From Bacteroidota bacterium (GTDB lineage Bacteria > Bacteroidota > Bacteroidia > JAADEI01), in contig WFXT01000179.1 in the NCBI GenBank assembly GCA_015490475.1, positions 1 to 22,569 of the forward strand: a stretch of 22,569 nt of DNA. The letters are read 5' to 3'. The notes beneath the pieces were generated by a model that searched no databases, had not been told where the DNA came from, and saw nothing but the letters and a program-made list of their open reading frames with translations. Made by a program: the position numbers and the translations under genes. Of this stretch, positions 7,141 through 14,182 are shown piece by piece. How positions within the stretch are numbered: position 1 is the stretch's first letter; every line of letters begins with the position of its first letter.

Positions 7141-8088
7141 TCATAAGTTCCGATGAGCATATATGTTTTCTATTAGTTCAACGACTTTAAGTCCCTCCAA
7201 TGCATTAGTTGCAGGTTCTCCACTTCCCCTGACCACATCTATTGCATTAGCAAGCACCTTCTCATGCAATACAAGTGGTTCTAAGGGCTCGGAAGTAATG
7301 TTGTACTCTCCAAAGGCAGAAATGTTTTCACAGTATTGTCCTGAAATGATTACAGTTCCCTTTCTGGAAAGGATTGTAACAGTTGAAGAAACATTTTGTG
7401 GCTGAGCAGAAATAGTATAGTCAATGCTGATGGTTGCTGATTCATGGGATAGAGTCACAACTCCAGTGTCTTCATAATCAATAGCAGCGTTTATAATTCT
7501 GGAAAAACTGGCAAATTCAACAGATAAAGAACCAAACATCCAGAATAGCAAGTCAATAAAGTGACTGAACTGAGTGTATAATGGACCTCCGCTATATCGT
7601 GCCTTTGCTCTCCATCGTTTTTCAGTGAAATAATTCGTGTTACGATTCCAATACAGATTTACGCCAACATGAAAAACATCTTTTGATTTTACTATCGTTC
7701 GCAACTTTTGAAGATGGGGCTGAAACCTGAGTTGTTGGACAAGGAACAGATGTCTGTGTTTTCTAAGAGCCATGTCAAGCATTTGCTCTGCCTCTGCTTT
7801 GTGCAGAGCCATTGGCTTCTCACAAATCACATGAGAGCCATGTTCAAGGCAATAAATGGCTTGTTGGGGATGCAAGAAATGGGGCGTTGCAATGATTGTC
7901 ATATCGGGCACATGGGCTTTATAAAGTTCATCAAGGCTTCTATAATGAGACACATCAAAACCTTTGATGTTATCTTCATTTGGTTCCACAATGCCTACTA
8001 AACGAAGACCATGCTTTTCTTTGAGCCTTTCAAATGCTTTATAATGTCTTTTGCCTATGTGTCCAAATCCAACTATTGCTATATCCAT
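7141..8088 (-). CDS. Gfo/Idh/MocA-family NAD(P)-dependent oxidoreductase
   Basis: The 315-residue protein opens with a Rossmann fold (IAIVGFGHIGKRH, 4-15). The family signature EKP is at residues 90-92 (CEKPMALHKAEA), and the substrate-domain motif GGPLYTQFSHFIDLL contains the likely catalytic His176 and Asp179. Members oxidise or reduce sugars, often nucleotide sugars for surface polysaccharide. The gene lies 18 nt after asnB in the same direction. An AsnB-type amidotransferase next to a sugar dehydrogenase is often seen in O-antigen or capsule loci, though no transferase or aminotransferase is beside them here. The substrate is unknown. Family assignment is firm and pathway is inference. 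Confidence 0.9.
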   Translation of the reverse strand: MDIAIVGFGHIGKRHYKAFERLKEKHGLRLVGIVEPNEDNIKGFDVSHYRSLDELYKAHVPDMTIIATPHFLHPQQAIYCLEHGSHVICEKPMALHKAEAEQMLDMALRKHRHLFLVQQLRFQPHLQKLRTIVKSKDVFHVGVNLYWNRNTNYFTEKRWRAKARYSGGPLYTQFSHFIDLLFWMFGSLSVEFASFSRIINAAIDYEDTGVVTLSHESATISIDYTISAQPQNVSSTVTILSRKGTVIISGQYCENISAFGEYNITSEPLEPLVLHEKVLANAIDVVRGSGEPATNALEGLKVVELIENIYAHRNL

Positions 8089-8106
8089 GCTATGTCAAAG
8101 TTATGA

Positions 8107-9945
8107 CTACGCCATTTTCCAGTTAATTCTTTCCATCAACTCATTAAGGACAAGATATTGCCAGAGCATTTTGGGATACGGTTTGTAGATAATCTTCTTC
8201 TTGCGAAGATTTGTTATTGCACGCTTCAGTTTTCTTTGAAAAACAGGATGGTTAAGCCATCTATTTTGCGGAACTTCAAACCCTATCTTATCTTTTCGGA
8301 CTCTAATTTCCTCTGGAACAATCCCTTTCATGGCGTCCCTTAAAATACGCTTTGATACACCTTGGTTAATCAAATAGTGTGCAGGAAGGGACAATGCAAA
8401 CTCTATCAACTTGTGATAAAGAAATGGCAGGCGAACTTCAACACTGTGAGCCATGGAATTACGGTCCGCATAATGCAATAAATCTAACAAGCCATGTCTT
8501 GTTATAGCAAAAACAAAATGTTCTTTAAGATTGTTACCATAATATGCAGGAAAATCAATGCCATCAATATAATTCTTTAATAGGTCAGGATTAATTCCTT
8601 TAGTGAATGCAAGGGAATTAATATGTCGGGCAAGTAGTTTCCTGAACTTTACTGTATATTGACCTAAAAAAGCAGGTATTACAACTCTCCATAAAGAACC
8701 TTTCTTTTTGAAGGTTGGATTTTCCATAAATGCTATTAGTTCATTAATAAATCTTACTGGATTTTTAGTTAAAATTTCTCTTAGATATGTTTCCCAGAAA
8801 TGGATATAACCACCAAAGATTTCGTCCGCTCCCTGTCCGTCCAGTAAAACTATTGTATTGTGCTCACGTGCAGTTTTAAAAACTAAATATTGTGCTATAA
8901 CACTTCCACTACCAAAAGGCTCCTCCTGTGCCCAAAGGACTGAATCAAAGTTTTCTACGGCATTGTGCTCTGTTACGGGAACTTTAACAACATTAATTCC
9001 TGTCTTTCGGGATATTATGTCAACAAACTTTTCTTCGTTCTTTTCAAAATCTGGAAACACGGACGAAAAGGCATTAAAATTTCTTAGGTCAATATTGAAC
9101 TCTCTGGCAAGCAATGACACTACGGTTGACGAGTCCAACCCTCCAGAAAGGCTCGTTCCAATAGGCACATCTGCCCTTAATCTCCTTTCAATGCTTTCAC
9201 AAAGCAATTCCTTTATTGTATCTCTGGCTTGCTCATAGGTTATGTCAAGCGTACTGGTAGATATTTTCCAATATTTTCTGAAATTTTCTTTGCTACCCTT
9301 CAAATCAATGACTAAATAATGTGCTGGAGGCAACTGAAAAACTTCATTATAAAACGTGCTTTTATTATCTGACACACTTTCCAGAACACCAAAATAAAGA
9401 TATTCCACAATTCTCTTTACGTTCGCTGACACAGACAATCCCAGTGTCCAGAATGCTTTTATTTCAGAGGCAAATATTAGCCTATTGCCTTGACGATAGA
9501 AGTAAATTGGTTTTTCTCCTGTCCTGTCACGAGCAAAAAATACTATATTTCTCTTAGCATCATATAAAGCAAAAGCAAACATACCGTCAAAATACTCAAG
9601 GCACCGTGTTCCCCAGTAGTCAAAGCACGCTGGAATGACTTCCGTATCCGTTCCTGTACGAAATTTGTATCCCTTCTTAACAAGAAAGTCTCTTAATTCA
9701 AGATAATTGTAAATTTCTCCGTTGTAAACAATAACGTACCTATCGTCGTAAACAAGTGGTTGTTTTCCTCTAGGCGAAAGGTCAAGAATTGCTAATCTCG
9801 TGTGAGCAAATCCTAATTTCCTGTCCTTACTTAAATAAACACCAGTATCATCAGGTCCCCTATGCCTTAATGAATTAGCCAGTCTTTCAAGTTCTAATGA
9901 GGATACTTCACCACTTCGGTCAATAATGCCAGCAATACCACACAT
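8107..9945 (-). CDS. asnB: Asparagine synthase, glutamine-hydrolysing (AsnB type)
   Basis: This 612-residue enzyme has an N-terminal class II glutaminase domain with nucleophile Cys2 (MCGIAG), Arg50, NGEIYN (75-80) and GTDTE (98-102). The C-terminal ATP-pyrophosphatase domain has its P-loop SGGLDSS at 267-273. All catalytic residues are present, so glutamine-dependent amide transfer to an acid (aspartate, or a sugar acid in polysaccharide-linked relatives) is expected. Length matches the bacterial 600-650 residue AsnB form. It lies 28 nt downstream of the small Cys-rich gene and 18 nt upstream of the sugar oxidoreductase, all on the minus strand. No clear ribosome site precedes the ATG. The true acceptor cannot be settled from sequence. 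Confidence 0.92.
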   Translation of the reverse strand: MCGIAGIIDRSGEVSSLELERLANSLRHRGPDDTGVYLSKDRKLGFAHTRLAILDLSPRGKQPLVYDDRYVIVYNGEIYNYLELRDFLVKKGYKFRTGTDTEVIPACFDYWGTRCLEYFDGMFAFALYDAKRNIVFFARDRTGEKPIYFYRQGNRLIFASEIKAFWTLGLSVSANVKRIVEYLYFGVLESVSDNKSTFYNEVFQLPPAHYLVIDLKGSKENFRKYWKISTSTLDITYEQARDTIKELLCESIERRLRADVPIGTSLSGGLDSSTVVSLLAREFNIDLRNFNAFSSVFPDFEKNEEKFVDIISRKTGINVVKVPVTEHNAVENFDSVLWAQEEPFGSGSVIAQYLVFKTAREHNTIVLLDGQGADEIFGGYIHFWETYLREILTKNPVRFINELIAFMENPTFKKKGSLWRVVIPAFLGQYTVKFRKLLARHINSLAFTKGINPDLLKNYIDGIDFPAYYGNNLKEHFVFAITRHGLLDLLHYADRNSMAHSVEVRLPFLYHKLIEFALSLPAHYLINQGVSKRILRDAMKGIVPEEIRVRKDKIGFEVPQNRWLNHPVFQRKLKRAITNLRKKKIIYKPYPKMLWQYLVLNELMERINWKMA

Positions 9946-9973
9946 TAAAAATTAAGACTATGCAGGAAAATAC

Positions 9974-10345
9974 CTACATTCCACATTTACCTTCTCCGCA
10001 CTTGCCCTCACCACACTTATGTTCATGGGAATGACCTTCCTTGTCGTCACTATCTTTGTCCGCTTTTGAATGATAGGGACATTTGCAATCTGGTTTGCAT
10101 TTTCCATCTTTTCCCTTGCACTCATCACACGTACATTTCTCAGAATGTTTCTTTTCCTCACTTTGTCCCTCCACATGTTCTGAAGTTGTGCCACCACCAC
10201 ACTTGCTCGTGTAGATATACTCAGCTTGTCCTACGAAAGATTCTTCCCGTTTGTTGTCATCACCTGTAGTAGCAGCCCACATTACCAATCCAGAAACAAG
10301 TATAAAACCTGCTGTCACAAGCCAGAAAAGCGGTTTTCTTTGCAT
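9974..10345 (-). CDS. Membrane-anchored Cys/His-rich protein with tandem EGKC motifs
   Basis: I do not recognise a named family for this 123-residue protein. After the preferred ATG (10345) comes a single hydrophobic segment (LFWLVTAGFILVSGLVMW), either a signal anchor or an export signal. A TTG three codons upstream is an alternative start. The rest is exported, charged, and holds ten Cys and several His: KCTCDECKGKDGKCKPDCKC, then GHSHEHK, then a C-terminal CGEGKCGEGKCG. The EGKC repeat resembles the motif of HvfA-type peptides, in which MNIO (DUF692) enzymes modify Cys for copper binding. No MNIO or partner gene is in this window, so that link is only motif-level. A metal-binding role is the simplest inference. 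It lies 28 nt upstream of asnB. Confidence 0.75.
   Translation of the reverse strand: MQRKPLFWLVTAGFILVSGLVMWAATTGDDNKREESFVGQAEYIYTSKCGGGTTSEHVEGQSEEKKHSEKCTCDECKGKDGKCKPDCKCPYHSKADKDSDDKEGHSHEHKCGEGKCGEGKCGM
9983..10015 (-). repeat. Tandem CGEGK coding repeat
   Basis: Codons for Cys-Gly-Glu-Gly-Lys occur twice in tandem and are followed by a third Cys, at the extreme C-terminus of the small exported protein. The two units use partly different codons (TGT GGT GAG GGC AAG versus TGC GGA GAA GGT AAA). The repeat is therefore kept at protein level and is not a fresh DNA duplication. Confidence 0.7.
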
Positions 10346-10391
10346 GGCATTCAAGATTTTATGACGTAAAGATAAAACTTTTTCTTTTAAT

Positions 10392-10399
10392 CAAAATTA
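10392..10399 (-). promoter_or_regulatory. Candidate -7 promoter element (TAnnTTTG) for the EGKC protein gene
   Basis: In the 91-nt divergent gap 10346-10436 the minus strand carries TAATTTTG, which fits the Bacteroidota -7 consensus TAnnTTTG, 46 nt ahead of the ATG at 10345. No TTG sits at the expected distance upstream, so support is weak. On the plus strand TATATTAG is one mismatch from the consensus and could serve the surface-protein gene. Nothing else is visible in this AT-rich gap. Confidence 0.25.
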
Positions 10400-10436
10400 T
10401 TTATATTAGCAACAAAATCTTAAACATATTCCCCAG

Positions 10437-11840
10437 ATGAGGACAAAAAGCCTAATCATAAATACATTATTAATCTCAACCCTGCAGATCTTAGCACAGA
10501 ATGTAGGTATAGGAACGACTTCTCCCCATCCTTCGGCACTCCTACACATTACAGCCTCTGATAAAGGCATACTGCTCCCAAATGTGGGGCTCAGTTCTTT
10601 AACAAATACTGCACCTATTACATCGCCTCCAGCAATGGGATTGCTGATCTTCAACGATGGCAGTGGAGGTGTAACACCACGTGGCTTTTATTGGTGGGAT
10701 GGCTCAAAGTGGCGCTATTTAATAGACAGCGTCTCGGTAAAAGGACTGTTGACTGGTGATGGCTCTCCTTCCAATCCTATCGGACTACAACCAGGAACTA
10801 ATTCAGGAGATATAATAATGTGGAATGGTAGCCAATGGACTATTGTATCGTCGCCCTTTGATTCAGTATGTAACGGAGCACTGGCAAATTATGTCCAAAA
10901 GTGGACTGGCACAGAATTGTGTAATTCCGTTATTTACGATGACGGAAATATGGTAGGTGTAAGAACAGCTTCTCCCAGTGCCTATTTTGACATATCACCA
11001 CCTGCAGGTGTTATAACAAGCGATACTCCCTTATTCAAAATTGATGCTCCGGGAACTCCAATGGTAACAGTTTTCGGCCTTGGAAATAGGAAAATTGGGA
11101 TTGGCACAGATTCTCCAGAAGAATTAGTCCATATTACCTATGGACATGGAGGTTCATGGCCCTATTTCAGATCCACTCTTATCGGTGTATTAGGTGGTAC
11201 ATACGAGGGTGAATACATAGGGTTTAATGCAAAAATTCTCCCTGATACAGCAGTATTCTTTATTAAACTAGGAGGAGGTTCCAATGGTGCTGGAGAACAA
11301 TATGGGGGATCTGCCATTGTTACTGATATATACGGAAACATGCATTTTCAAACATATATGGCAACGGCTCCTGGTAAAGATACAATGCCCGACACCACTC
11401 TGTTCCAGCCTCAGATAACATTTACTTATAATGGGGATATCATCACTCGGAAAAGAGGCGAAACTGTTACAGGTGTCAAGTGGGTTCCTTTACCCAAAAC
11501 ATTGCTTGGCACTCTTCCTTTAAACACAATAACTACGGTTTCATACAATCTTCCTGCTTCCGTTCCACCAGATGCCGTAGAGGTTTTAGTATACCTTTAT
11601 GCAAGAACAGGCGATCTTAATCCAGATGCAGATTTAGAACTTAGAGTTTACACCAGGGAAGGAACAACAGAATATTCAAAATACTTCTTTATCCATGGAT
11701 ATACTCAAAATGCTTGGTCGTATAATAGTGATAATTTCTGGTTACCTGTTACCTCGGATAGGAAAATTTATGTTCAGAGTATAGGAACTGCAATGACAGG
11801 TAATCGATGGGGAGAAATCTTTATAATTGGGTATAGATAG
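10437..11840 (+). CDS. Secreted surface or fibre-like protein with 'VGIGT' motifs
   Basis: The 467-residue product has a signal peptide (about residues 1-20, ending ILAQ). Immediately after it comes VGIGTTSPHPSALLHI (23-38). Related copies recur as VGVRTASPSAYFDI (173-186) and IGIGTDSPEELVHI (220-233). These 'GIGTxxP...HI' motifs are common in exported Bacteroidota proteins and in tail-fibre-like sequences with beta-rich shafts. Between copies are Gly/Trp-rich stretches (GFYWWDGSKW, IIMWNGSQW). The last 110 residues look like a separate beta domain. No S74-type autoproteolytic chaperone domain is seen at the end, and there is no PorSS sorting tail that I can recognise. It is probably a cell-surface or secreted structural protein. 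The ATG at 10437 is divergent from the EGKC gene. Confidence 0.75.
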   Translation: MRTKSLIINTLLISTLQILAQNVGIGTTSPHPSALLHITASDKGILLPNVGLSSLTNTAPITSPPAMGLLIFNDGSGGVTPRGFYWWDGSKWRYLIDSVSVKGLLTGDGSPSNPIGLQPGTNSGDIIMWNGSQWTIVSSPFDSVCNGALANYVQKWTGTELCNSVIYDDGNMVGVRTASPSAYFDISPPAGVITSDTPLFKIDAPGTPMVTVFGLGNRKIGIGTDSPEELVHITYGHGGSWPYFRSTLIGVLGGTYEGEYIGFNAKILPDTAVFFIKLGGGSNGAGEQYGGSAIVTDIYGNMHFQTYMATAPGKDTMPDTTLFQPQITFTYNGDIITRKRGETVTGVKWVPLPKTLLGTLPLNTITTVSYNLPASVPPDAVEVLVYLYARTGDLNPDADLELRVYTREGTTEYSKYFFIHGYTQNAWSYNSDNFWLPVTSDRKIYVQSIGTAMTGNRWGEIFIIGYR

Positions 11841-11855
11841 GTTTATTTATATTTG
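11827..11855 (+). promoter_or_regulatory. Candidate Bacteroidota-type promoter of nrdB
   Basis: TTG (11827-11829) and TATATTTG (11848-11855) are separated by 18 nt, a close fit to the Bacteroidota -33/-7 consensus TTG-N17-23-TAnnTTTG. The element ends 17 nt before the nrdB ATG, giving a very short leader. The -33 box lies inside the last codons of the preceding surface-protein gene. Thus nrdB probably has its own promoter despite the 32-nt gap. Confidence 0.55.
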
Positions 11856-11872
11856 CTATAAATCCATAAATC

Positions 11873-12925
11873 ATGGCATGGAATGAATTGATTCGTCCCG
11901 AAAGGGGTGGAATAGAAGAAAAAAGGATTATCAATTGTGAAGTTACTGACCCGAACAAGATTTTACCAATAAAATACAAGTGGGCACGAGAGTATTATAA
12001 GATGGGGGTTGCCAACAACTGGGTTCCTGAAGAGGTGAACATGCAGAGAGATGTGGAACAATGGAAAACGCCCGGATTTTTGGACAGTGACACAAGAAGG
12101 ATGATTCTATATAACCTTGGTTTCTTTTCCACCGCCGAAAGCCTTACTGCTAACAACCTTGCCCTTGCTGTGTATAAGCACATAACAAATCCCGAATGCA
12201 GACAATACATTTTAAGGCAGGCTTATGAAGAAGCCGTCCATACAGACACATTCATCTACATTTGCGATACGCTGAACCTTGACCCAGACCAGATTTATAA
12301 CATGTATCTCAAAATTCCTTCTATTCGTGAAAAAGACGAATTTGCAGTCAGTTTGACAGAGGCTGTCCTTGACCCTTCCTTTACAACAAAGGGGGTGCGT
12401 AATATTCAAAGATTTGTTCACGACCTTGTGGGTTTCTATGTCATTATGGAAGGGATCTTTTTCTATGCTGGCTTTGCCATGATGCTGTGGCTCATGAACA
12501 GAAACATTATGCCGGGCATCGGGGAACAGTTCCAGTTTATCTTGCGTGATGAAACACTGCATCTCGCCTTTGGCTCGGACCTGATTAATACTATCGTTGA
12601 TGAAAACCCTGAGATATGGACAGATTCCTTCAAACAGGAACTTGTTGATTTGATTAAAAAGGCTGTTGAATTGGAAATTGCATATGCAGAGGACTGCTTG
12701 CCACGGGGAATTCTCGGATTGAACGTATCACTAATAAAACAATATGTTGAATACATTGCCGACAGACGCCTGCAAAGAATTAGATTGCCCAAGCAGTATG
12801 GTTCCACTAATCCATTCCCATGGCTCAGTGAATCAATGGACCTTAGAAAGGAAAAGAACTTTTTTGAAACCAGAGTTACGGAATATAAGACTGGAGCACT
12901 GAAATGGGACGATGAGGACTTCTGA
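11873..12925 (+). CDS. nrdB: Ribonucleotide reductase small subunit, class Ic-like (Mn/Fe, Phe at radical site)
   Basis: The 350-residue ferritin-like subunit generates the oxidant for reduction of ribonucleotides by NrdA. All six metal ligands are visible: Glu89 (STAESL), Glu120 and His123 (YEEAVHTDTF), Glu193 (VIMEGIF), Glu227 and His230 (RDETLH). The position four residues after His123, normally the radical Tyr, is Phe127. As I recall them, the same residues at the same numbers occur in the Chlamydia trachomatis enzyme, whose Mn(IV)/Fe(III) centre replaces the tyrosyl radical. The C-terminal tail (VTEYKTGALKWDDEDF) keeps the Tyr for radical transfer. The start codon ATG fits the family N-terminus. 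The nrdA gene is not adjacent. The methyltransferase gene follows after 26 nt. Confidence 0.96.
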   Translation: MAWNELIRPERGGIEEKRIINCEVTDPNKILPIKYKWAREYYKMGVANNWVPEEVNMQRDVEQWKTPGFLDSDTRRMILYNLGFFSTAESLTANNLALAVYKHITNPECRQYILRQAYEEAVHTDTFIYICDTLNLDPDQIYNMYLKIPSIREKDEFAVSLTEAVLDPSFTTKGVRNIQRFVHDLVGFYVIMEGIFFYAGFAMMLWLMNRNIMPGIGEQFQFILRDETLHLAFGSDLINTIVDENPEIWTDSFKQELVDLIKKAVELEIAYAEDCLPRGILGLNVSLIKQYVEYIADRRLQRIRLPKQYGSTNPFPWLSESMDLRKEKNFFETRVTEYKTGALKWDDEDF

Positions 12926-12951
12926 GGCTAAGTATAAGCATTTATCCTAAG

Positions 12952-13554
12952 GTGGCACCCTTAATAGATTTTGATTTAATTGCTCCCGCTTATGATAGGT
13001 TAATGTATATAGCCGAAAAGTGTTGCCTTCAGGAGTGGAGGCAAAAACTTATTAGCAGAGTAAGGGGCAAGCGAGTTCTGGAAGTGGGCATAGGAACAGG
13101 AGCAAACGTATTATTATACCCGGAAAATATAGAATTATACGGACTTGACAGTAGCGAGAAGATGATTGCTCAGATGTCAGAAGAAAAGAAAAAGCGTTTG
13201 AAAGAAGTTATTATTGCCAGTGGAGACAATATGCCTTTTAAAGATAATTTTTTTGACTGTGCTGTATCTTCTTTCATATTTTGCAATTTGCATAAACCCT
13301 TTGATGTTGCCAAGGAGATGGTTAGGGTGGTGCGTCCAGAAGGGCAACTGCTGTTGCTGGAACACACAGCACCATGTAATCCCATATTACGAGCATCTTT
13401 CAAAATGATGGAAGCCATCACTGTCCCTCTAATGCATGAATATTTCACAAGAGACGTGCGGGAATTTTTCAAAAGCCTGCCAGTCAAAAAGGTTTATGAA
13501 GAACGAAGTAAATCAGGTATTATTATGCTGGTAGAATACGAAGTTGTTAAGTAA
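12952..13554 (+). CDS. Class I SAM-dependent methyltransferase
   Basis: The 200-residue protein has a Rossmann-like methyltransferase core. Motif I is VLEVGIGTGAN (42-52), an acidic ribose-binding turn is at YGLDSSEKMI, motif II is at DNFFDCAVSSFIFC, and LLLLEHTAPCNP is typical of the UbiE/PmtA/METTL7-like group. Those relatives methylate quinones, phospholipids or small lipophilic thiols; the substrate here is undetermined. The start is GTG (12952) preceded by TAAGG, 26 nt after nrdB, so it is probably in the same transcript. Its 3' end overlaps the convergent DUF502 gene by 8 nt, leaving no room for a terminator between them. Confidence 0.88.
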   Translation: MAPLIDFDLIAPAYDRLMYIAEKCCLQEWRQKLISRVRGKRVLEVGIGTGANVLLYPENIELYGLDSSEKMIAQMSEEKKKRLKEVIIASGDNMPFKDNFFDCAVSSFIFCNLHKPFDVAKEMVRVVRPEGQLLLLEHTAPCNPILRASFKMMEAITVPLMHEYFTRDVREFFKSLPVKKVYEERSKSGIIMLVEYEVVK

Positions 13555-14182
13555 CTTGTTGCTTTTGTTCTGGAAGACTTTTCCCATTTGCTTTTAATGG
13601 CATTATGCCACCAGAAACAATAAACTTAATTTGTTCTGCTGGTGGAATATGGTCAAGGGGCTTTACACGTTCCCTATGAACAAGAAACAGGTTTCCAGAA
13701 AAATTATAAGAATGGGGCAGATAAACCGCTACTAAATCGTCTGGCAATCCTTCTATTTTTTCTCGGGTGAGAAAACCCAACTTCCATATCTGTCTTTCTT
13801 TGTCCATTGCAACCATAACTGGTTTGCCCAGTTGGGCAACGTCTCTATTCAAAATGTTAAACAAATCCTGAATCGTAGTGTAAATGAGTCTCAAAGGTCT
13901 TATTCTCAAAATAGCACTTTGAATTAACTGGAAGATTGGTTGAAATACGAGCGTTCCCGAAAGATAACCAACAAGGAAAATAACTATTACAACTGTTATT
14001 AATCCTATACCGGGAAATTGGAATTGAGGCGGAATAATCCCTTTCATCAAGTTATCAAAGAACTCAATAAGACTGACAACAATAAAGACAGTAATGGTTA
14101 TGGGGGCTATGACTATTATCCCACGAAGGAAATATGTTTTTATCTTGTCCCAGAATTCCTTTCTGCCATCCCTATGATTCAT
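13547..14182 (-). CDS. DUF502-family inner-membrane protein
   Basis: The 211-residue protein has a basic N-terminus and two transmembrane helices, about residues 18-42 (GIIVIAPITITVFIVVSLI) and 57-80 (GIGLITVVIVIFLVGYLSG). A cytosolic or periplasmic beta-rich domain follows. The segment LRLIYTTIQDLFNILN and the later VAVYLPHSYNFSGNLFLV are characteristic of DUF502, a widespread family of unknown function. The ATG overlaps the lysS stop region by 11 nt, so it is translated from the lysS mRNA. The tail (PEQKQQVT) overlaps the methyltransferase gene on the other strand. Confidence 0.88.
   Translation of the reverse strand: MNHRDGRKEFWDKIKTYFLRGIIVIAPITITVFIVVSLIEFFDNLMKGIIPPQFQFPGIGLITVVIVIFLVGYLSGTLVFQPIFQLIQSAILRIRPLRLIYTTIQDLFNILNRDVAQLGKPVMVAMDKERQIWKLGFLTREKIEGLPDDLVAVYLPHSYNFSGNLFLVHRERVKPLDHIPPAEQIKFIVSGGIMPLKANGKSLPEQKQQVT

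Noticed and set aside
9958..10200. Overlapping minus-strand frame inside the EGKC gene
   Set aside because: Its translation is an out-of-frame reading with no motif, whereas the chosen frame gives a membrane segment and patterned Cys/His.
8107..10345. Lasso-peptide-like cluster (small Cys-rich precursor next to an asparagine-synthase homologue)
   Set aside because: The AsnB here has a complete glutaminase domain with Cys2 and the normal 612-residue layout, there is no leader peptidase (B protein), and the small protein has a membrane segment and no lasso core features.
12212..12807. Minus-strand frames opposite nrdB
   Set aside because: The nrdB frame has every metal ligand; the opposite frames show no recognisable domain.
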